Shown: positions 57,901 to 64,000 of the stretch, piece by piece
Layout: each line of letters opens with the position of its first letter
Numbering within the stretch: position 1 is the stretch's first letter
Source of the DNA: Pohlia nutans
Taxonomy: Eukaryota > Streptophyta > Bryopsida > Bryales > Mniaceae
Assembly (NCBI GenBank): GCA_022496805.1
Contig: CM040089.1
Coordinates: 43,012,372-43,076,371, forward strand
Direction: 5' to 3'
Length of the DNA stretch: 64,000 nt
Translations under genes and position numbers: made by a program
Notes under the pieces: model-generated
Seen by the model: only the letters and a program-made list of their open reading frames with translations
Databases searched by the model: none
Told to the model about the DNA's origin: nothing

Positions 57901-59419
57901 CACTGAATGTCTTTTAAACTCTACTTTGAGTATAATTTTTTATTTAATTTACTTTGATCTTATTCTGAAGAAGTATAGATGCCATAGATATGTTTTGAAT
58001 TTGGATAAAGGTAGCCCAACTAGCATAGTTGAGAGTTTTGTTTGGAATTTAGACTGAACTAATGATAGTATATTGCTGCAAAGCAATTAGAATTATTAAA
58101 TTTTTGTTGGCATGAAATGTGGGATTCTGAAAAGGCTTATTGCAATTCTGGCATTGGAACAGCTGCAAGAAGGGATTATATATCTACATGTACCCATGTA
58201 AGTTTGTTCATTAGTTTATGCACCTCTACTGTTATATACTATATGCATTGGTGTTCATAATTTTATCTCTTCAAGAGATTGTTTCCTTTACATTTTTACA
58301 TTCACTCTTTCTGTTTCCATTGTTGATGGTTTTGTGTGTTTTCAAGCAGGATTTGGGAAACCTATAGCTCCTATGGCATGTGCAATAGTAAAAGAAGCGA
58401 TCAAAAAAGACAACATTTGTTGAGGGATATGAGAACATTGGTATCAAAGAAATTCAACGCATGGTTGAAGATGATTATTTTGCGTTTCAATTTTGATATT
58501 ACATATGTAGTTATTGTTATTGTAGATTTTGCTAGCAAAGAAGATTTGGTTCTTGATGATTCTTTAGTTGTGCGGAGATTAGAGAGTTATATTATTATTG
58601 TGGGAATTGCCTCAAAATCTTCGTGTACCCAATATGCATTTTTGAATTTATATTTGGGATCAATTCATTGCAATCAGTGCATTTGGGTCAAAGTGGTTTT
58701 AACAGAGAATACGCTAAATTTCAGGTTTGATTTAAACATATTAGTGTAATAAATGCATATTTTGATATTTAGATTTATGAATCTATTTTTTTTTCACTTA
58801 AGAATGCAATACGAAAAACATTTAACAATAAATGATTTGCCCAATATATGTACGACGTGTTGCAAACATACGACAATCGTCATGTTCTACATATACAATT
58901 CGAGCACAAAATGGATATAAAAAACACACAACAATTGCATGAGCGCTTTTCATATAACAAACATATTGTATACAATATGCAATAATGGTATCAAAAACAT
59001 GTGTATTTATTCCTTTTGGCAAACATGATGTTATCGTACGTTTGACGTAATCACCCCTGTTCATCTCAACAACATACGAAGAACATTGCAAAAACGTGCC
59101 TTCTCAAGTTTGTGATGTGATGTAACCTTTTTGTGATGTAACCTTTTTGTGATGTAACCTAACATTTCACATCCTTGAATGGCCTTCCCATGACTGTTCC
59201 ATTCTGCCCTTAAAGACCATTATGTGAAGTAACCTAGCCTTCCACGTCTTATTCAATCTTACAACCTTTCACTTTTTCATTGCTAATACGGAGAGAAGCA
59301 AAGCCCTAGTATGTTCTTCTTCGAGACATGTTTTTTCAGACATACCGTAGTACCATAGCAGAGTCGCCACCCTGCAAACTAATATTTATCGTTTTTTCAC
59401 ATATATTTATCGTTATTAA
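54986..59419. other. Intergenic or intronic DNA without a recognisable gene
   Basis: Short exon-like stretches exist between good splice sites, for example AATTCCAG then GTGAAGCTGG near 55,064, and a frame ending at a GTAAGT donor near 58,200 with an AAGCAG acceptor at about 58,350. None gives a domain or a consistent chain. A family A fragment lies at about 56,440-56,550 (ends TCCTTGGTCCTTTAGGGGTT). A spliced non-coding or lineage-specific transcript remains possible. Confidence 0.35.
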
Positions 59420-59757
59420 AAAGAACATATAGCAAGGTGAGGTCCCTATGTCTCCACGAAGAACATATAGTGAAGTGATGTCCCTATGCCTTTTAGAAGA
59501 ACATAGTTACGTCATTAGGAAGACCATATGTCTCCAAGAAAAACATATGTTTCCAGGAAGAACATATAGGGAGGTTGAGGTCCCTATGTCTCAAAGAAGA
59601 ACATCATGACTGTAGGGAGGTGAGGTCCTTATGTCTTGAGGAAGAACATGTACCAGGGAGGTGAGATACTTACACATGTCTCCAGGAAGAACATATTCAT
59701 GCCTGCAGGGGGAACATGTCTCCAAGAAGAACATATAAGGAGGTGATGTCCCAAGGA
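59420..59757 (+). repeat. Irregular minisatellite with AAGAACATAT core
   Basis: About ten units begin AAGAACATAT and carry variants of AGGGAGGTGAGGTCCCTATG and TGTCTCCA; unit length varies from about 19 to 45 bp. CATATAGGGA and TCCCTATG are mutually complementary, so single units can form small hairpins. Confidence 0.75.
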
Positions 59758-59944
59758 GTGCATTAGGCCCCTACCGAGGCCCCACAAAGCTATGAAGAGG
59801 ACGGGATGATCTCACCTGCAGTGCACAGAATATAATCTTGTCCTTGTTTTCAACTCTCTCATTCTTCCTTGTCGCTCGTCTCGAAATCGGTAATTGCTTT
59901 GCTTTTCAAGCTCGAGACCTTGCTGCTGATCGACCGCCCTAGCC

Positions 59945-60450
59945 TGTCAGTACACGAATTCTTTTCCTGCTCGCTCTTTTCGTTTCATGAATGTTGCTAC
60001 TGATTGATCAACCGCCCTGTACACAAATTCTGTTCCTGCTCTTTTAGTTCCATGCATGTTGCTAATGATCACCCGCCGTCTACATGAATTCTTTACCTAC
60101 TCTTTTAGTTCCATGTTGCTAATGATCAACCGTCCTGTACATGAATTCTTTTCCTGCTCTTTTAGTTCCATGCATGTTACTAATGATCGGCCGCCGTCGA
60201 TCTACATGAATTCTTTTCCTGCTCTTTTAGTTCCATGTTGCTGCTGAATGATCAACCGCTCTGTACATGAATTCTTGTCCTGCTTTTTTAGTTTCGATCG
60301 TGTTGCTGCTGATAAACCGCTCTGGACATGACTTATTCTTTTCCTGCTTCTTTCTAGTTTCATGCTTTTAGTTTCATGCTTTTAGTGTCTTGCTTTCATT
60401 TTTCGTGCTTTTTAGTTTGAAGTTGTTGCCGACCAATCGCTCTGCACAGC
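59945..60450 (+). repeat. Tandem repeat of ~57-69 bp upstream of the S1-like gene
   Basis: About seven units with ACATGAATTCTTTTCCTGCT, CTTTTAGTTCCATG, TTGCTAATGATCAACCGCC, with GAATTC-like anchors at 59,956, 60,025, 60,086, 60,143, 60,208, 60,269 and 60,328. The array ends within about 80 bp of the ATG, so it occupies the promoter and 5' UTR of the S1-like gene. Confidence 0.8.
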
Positions 60451-60531
60451 ACATAAATTCTTTTTGCTAGCGACTCTTTTAGTTCCAAGCGTTCCGTATT
60501 TTGAATTCGATCAATCTGCACAGGTCTCACG

Positions 60532-60972
60532 ATGGCGTCCCTGCGACGAGTTTGCAACGTGCTGGTGATGGCCATGGCGATATGGTCTCTGCAGCAGGCA
60601 GCGGGCTCGCGAATCCCCCCTGACGCGCCGCTGGACAACGCCAGCATCCGAATCCTGAACCAACTCACGGCCCCGCTGGCGGTGCAGTGCGACGACTCCA
60701 CCGGCAAGCACGTGGACGTGGGCGTGGTTCCGGTAAACGATGTGGGCACCCTGGTGTTCACCCTTTACCAGCAGCGCTACTGGAAGTGCGCGTTGACGGC
60801 CCCTGCACTTCGTGTGCGAGGCTACTTCACCTTGTGGGCGAGCTCTTCGTCGTTCAATCCTGGCGCCCACCCCTCTTTTCTGGCCACCACGGATGGCCTT
60901 TACCAGGTCCCTGATGCCAACCGCCCCGGCGTCGGTCCCCAAGACGGAATCTTCCTCTACCGCTGGCAGTAA
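60532..60972 (+). CDS. S1/SPH-like small secreted protein, 146 residues
   Basis: A single uninterrupted exon with ATG in a good context (CACGATGG). Residues 1-25 form a signal peptide (VLVMAMAIWSL core, likely cleavage after QQAAG). The mature part matches the plant self-incompatibility S1 family: ASIRILNQLTAPLAVQC near the start, a central LVFTLYQQRYWKC and a C-terminal FLYRWQ, with Cys at about 53 and 86 for the expected disulfide. S1 proteins are secreted beta-sandwich ligands; poppy PrsS is a pollen-rejection signal, while roles outside flowering plants are unknown. G+C is about 60 percent, far above the flanks. The last 21 codons and 3' flank are duplicated in inverse orientation at 2,995-3,695. 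Very small size and sequence drift make the family call good but not certain. Confidence 0.75.
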   Translation: MASLRRVCNVLVMAMAIWSLQQAAGSRIPPDAPLDNASIRILNQLTAPLAVQCDDSTGKHVDVGVVPVNDVGTLVFTLYQQRYWKCALTAPALRVRGYFTLWASSSSFNPGAHPSFLATTDGLYQVPDANRPGVGPQDGIFLYRWQ

Positions 60973-61690
60973 CTGGAGCTTACTTTTAGCTGATCGATCA
61001 ATTGTCTGATCAGACTTTACAACTTTTGTAAATAACTGATCGATCAATTGTCTGTAAGTCAGCGCATAGGCAGACAGCCATGCAGCTTCAATCTTTTCAT
61101 GGCCTGGAAAAATTGGCATTGATTTCCCTGTTCCTGAGCAATCAGCATTGTGTTCGGGATCAAGTGAGTTCTGTTCTCGAGCTCGCTTTGTTGTGATCAC
61201 TGCAATAATTGAAGCAAACGTTTCATGATCTTCTCTTGAGACTGTGTATGGCTTCGTTCTCGTTCTGTTTCTCAAGTTCAAGGGCTCCAATGCAAGGTTT
61301 CGAAAATGAATGGATTGATTCCTCTCATAGAATCGGATGTTTCATAGTTTTTGTCATGTATTAACATTGGAACTTAGGCATCTTATTCAAGTGTGAATCT
61401 AGCGTACTGCTTGCTTGCTCAATTGTGTGTACGTCAGCGCACAGGCACACAGCCATGATGCAGCTTTTCTTCATGGCCTGAGTTCTGATTGTCCATGGAG
61501 TTGAATTGGCATTGATTTCCCTGTAATGCTGCTTGCTGAGCATTGTGTTCGATCTCAATTCAAGTGAGTTTCGCTTTGCTGTGATGTCCTGCAATAACTG
61601 AAGCCAGCGTTTCATGATCCTCTCTGGAGGAGTTCATGCCAAGGTTTCGAAAATGAATGGATTGAATCGGATGTTTCATAGATTTGGTCA
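60907..61690 (+). repeat. Source arm of the inverted duplication, with an internal duplication
   Basis: Matches 2,995-3,695 in inverse orientation from inside the S1-like gene outward. Within the arm, about 61,070-61,340 and 61,380-61,690 are related to each other (CAAGTGAGTT, GTTTCATGATC, AATGAATGGATTGA, ATCGGATGTTTCATAG recur). Both copies at the 3-kb site show the same internal duplication, so it is older than the long-range copy. Confidence 0.8.
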
Positions 61691-62699
61691 TAAAACATTG
61701 GAAATTGAACGAGAGTTACAGTGACTTTTGGAAGGTCCACACCGTAACACTAAGAGCATCTCCAATGGTCGGGCGCTCCAAAAGCTCACCAATGGTGAGC
61801 TGCTCAAATGGCTCGCCAAAAGGACACCTTGGCTCTCCAAATTTCCACCTTTTAACGAGTCTCCCAAATATCCTGTTCATTTCCACTTTTCATAATTATT
61901 GACTTGTTTTCCACTCCTTCACTTGTCATCAAGAGTCATATTACCACTACCTTGGCTCTTGGGTGCATTCACAATAAAACGAGCCAACCCCGCCCAGTTA
62001 TAACGACTCTTAGAAAATAACATTTTCAATTTATGTAGATATTAGAAAAATTTAAGGACATTTTGCGACATATTTTGAACATTTTAGCACATTTTAGTCA
62101 TTAATAATGACTGGTTACGACCATATTTCAGTTGTTTTGGAGTACCAATAACTTCCCAAACATTGTCAAACTTTAGTATATTGTATAATGACATATATTA
62201 TATGTAGTTACTAATTTATATTGCATTATCAATTCATATGATAAGATTATTGCTTAACAATCCGTTAAATTAATCACTGGTTATAGTTTCCTTGGGTCGT
62301 GTTACTGTGAATGTACCTTCTTGGCATGTTGTAAATGGAACAAAAGTCACACCAACTAAGAGCCGCGTTAAAGGATATACGAAGTGCATGGGTTGGAGAA
62401 ATACCGTTGGGGCAGCCCTTTGAAGAGTCACGATTGGAGATGTTTTTATGTTTTACAAGTATCACCACAGGCTATAAGTTCGCAATGGACTTGCAAACAA
62501 CCACTTAATAGTCCTTGAAACTAGCCCTTGTTGAGATTTGTGATGTGATCCCCGCCTACCACTTAGCGTTGTCCACAACACGTCACGTTGTGACGTTAGG
62601 ATGTCCGTCATAACGTCAGGGTTCAAACCCCACATCCGTCATGATAGAATATTCCCATATATATTCAAAAACAAGGGTAAAACAGTTACCACAATGAAC
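61691..62699. other. Intergenic DNA
   Basis: GAGCATCTCCAATGG with GCTCACCAATGGTGAGC (a hairpin) near 61,750-61,800 resembles the end of a plant hAT-type MITE, but no partner end is clear. Nothing else recognised. Confidence 0.35.
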
Positions 62700-62955
62700 A
62701 GACTGGATGAAAAGAGTCTCGATATGGATGAACAGACTAGCCGTCAAGTGGATGGTCTATTGGTCTAGTTGTCAAACGGCCGTCCCAAGGGATGGACTAG
62801 CCGTCGAATGAACGGAAAGGCCGTCGCCAAGGGACGGTCAAGCCGTCTAATGGACAGTCTGGACTGTATTAAGGGACGAACTAGCCGTCGAATGAACGGA
62901 GCAGACCGTTTAATGAACGGACTAGCCGTTGCCAAGGGACAGTCCAGTTGAGCGG
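62700..62955. repeat. Minisatellite with GACTAGCCGTCGAATGAACGG core
   Basis: Imperfect units around ACTAGCCGTCGAATGAACGG, GGCCGTCGCCAAGGGACGG and variants repeat over about 250 bp. It is flanked by CGTCATGAC and ACGTCACG palindromic phrases (62,580-62,650 and 63,045-63,130), so the array may be the middle of a larger non-autonomous element. Open frames across it come from the periodicity. Confidence 0.65.
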
Positions 62956-64000
62956 CCTCAATGAACTTCATCCATAGTTTTATTGTTTAGTAAATTGTAG
63001 ATAATAAATTTTAATTTGTAATTTTTTCATATTTTTTAGCGTCAGGATTTTGATGCGATCTTGACGCGTCACGACTGGTCATGACAGACGCATTATGACA
63101 TACCAACGCAAAAAGCCCACGTCACGTCAAGATAGACAACCCTACTACCATTCATCATCTACCTTGCAAATTCTATCCTTCTTTCCAAGAAGCTTCTTTA
63201 AAACCTGAAGATGTGATCCTAAACCACCACTCCTTATCTACCTCCACCCTTTCATTCAAGAATCGTCCTCACAACCTCAAAAAATCTATCTTCTCTTCCT
63301 TGGTTGGTTGCATTTTTGCTACAACTTCTTCTCTATTTTTGAGCCATTATCATTGCAATAGTGGTGAACCAAAGTTTGGAGATTCGCAAGATGGGCTCAT
63401 AGACTCGCCACGGGACTCGGCATCCTACTATGTTGAGGCTCTTTTTTTGAGGGGCCTTCTTTAAAATTCCTTGGATAGTCAACAATGTGGCTCTTCTAGG
63501 GAGGCAACTGCACCAAACCGCCTTTGGTGCATTCCAATGCTCCCAATGGTAGCAATGCTAAAAGAGATATTTACTACTAGAATGTGGGGATCTTTGCAAC
63601 GTTTGTAAGCAACGTTTATATAACCTTAGCAATGTTTGAGGAAATTAGCAACGTTTGAGAACCACGTTTGTCTTTGGGCAACATTTTGGAAATGAGACTA
63701 TGAGAGCAACGTTTTGTGTTTCCAATGACTTTCTCACGATGTTATCAAGCCAAACTATTTATCCCATAAAAGTTTGTCAAAGGTGAGTGAGGTCGAGGAT
63801 ACTTATTATGAAGCCGGCCATTGCCATACGATATATTAGACGGTCTATTACTATGACGTATATTGTATTGAAAACTGTATATTATACAGTATATGTTATA
63901 CGTTATAATATACAAAATTCCATATAATATACTCTATATATTATATATATTATACCATATACAATATACTATATTGTAAATTATCCACAGTAAACTCCCA
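62956..64000. other. Intergenic DNA to the right window edge
   Basis: AGCAACGTTT recurs about five times at 63,590-63,720, and a palindrome-rich TATA tract fills 63,830-63,980. No gene recognised; an 83-codon frame at 63,213-63,464 has no domain. Confidence 0.45.

Noticed and set aside
58140..58750. Kinase-like exon pair (LEQLQEGIIYLH before a GTAAGT donor, then a frame after an AAGCAG acceptor)
   Set aside because: The resemblance rests on a few residues; the next exon has no kinase motif and stops soon.
60511..61290. 259-codon minus-strand frame, and its counterpart at 3,312-3,743
   Set aside because: It lies antisense to the S1-like gene and its 3' flank. The two frames resemble each other only because the DNA is duplicated.
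62765..62971. 68-codon and 60-codon frames over the minisatellite
   Set aside because: Repeat-derived, no domain, both strands open.

Overview
The window looks like nuclear DNA of a land plant, most likely a bryophyte and plausibly a liverwort. The support is a spliced gene joining an alpha/beta-hydrolase domain to NB-ARC and LRR domains (the HNL class, described from liverworts), a Copia element whose primer site matches the plant initiator tRNA-Met anticodon arm, a plant S1-like secreted protein, and long AT-rich repetitive intergenic DNA. Species assignment is inference.

Layout: 0-3.7 kb is repeats plus a reverse-complement copy of the flank of the S1-like gene that lies near 60.5 kb. 4.0-11.1 kb is the HNL-type immune receptor gene. 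I can place six coding exons with phase-consistent junctions; the last carries 32 near-identical 24-residue LRRs, with a one-base frame break in repeat 25 and decayed repeats out to about 11.6 kb. A possible two-exon minus-strand gene lies at 13.3-13.9 kb. An intact, recently inserted Copia retrotransposon occupies 16,320-21,777 (identical 258-bp LTRs, 5-bp target duplication, one 1,381-codon gag-pol frame).

21.8-41.2 kb is AT-rich and filled with short non-autonomous elements. Several families begin with TTAACCC and end with GGGTTAA, as piggyBac elements do, and there is one PIF/Harbinger-like MITE and a large inverted repeat. 41,267-51,523 is a 10.26-kb non-LTR retrotransposon with a 12-bp target duplication. 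It shows an APE endonuclease, reverse transcriptase, RNase H, CCHC finger and a probable C-terminal restriction-like endonuclease, so it resembles the dual-endonuclease Dualen/RandI type. A 2A-like ribosome-skipping motif stands at the front of its second reading frame. The copy is broken by several frame changes and stops. It landed just upstream of a small, itself damaged, two-exon coding region (51.56-52.56 kb).

52.6-60.4 kb holds further TTAA elements, several minisatellites and no gene I can name. The S1-like gene is at 60,532-60,972. The rest is repeats and AT-rich DNA.

There is no operon or pathway here: two recognisable host genes (immune receptor, secreted S1-like protein), two unrecognised small coding regions, and a dense layer of mobile DNA.
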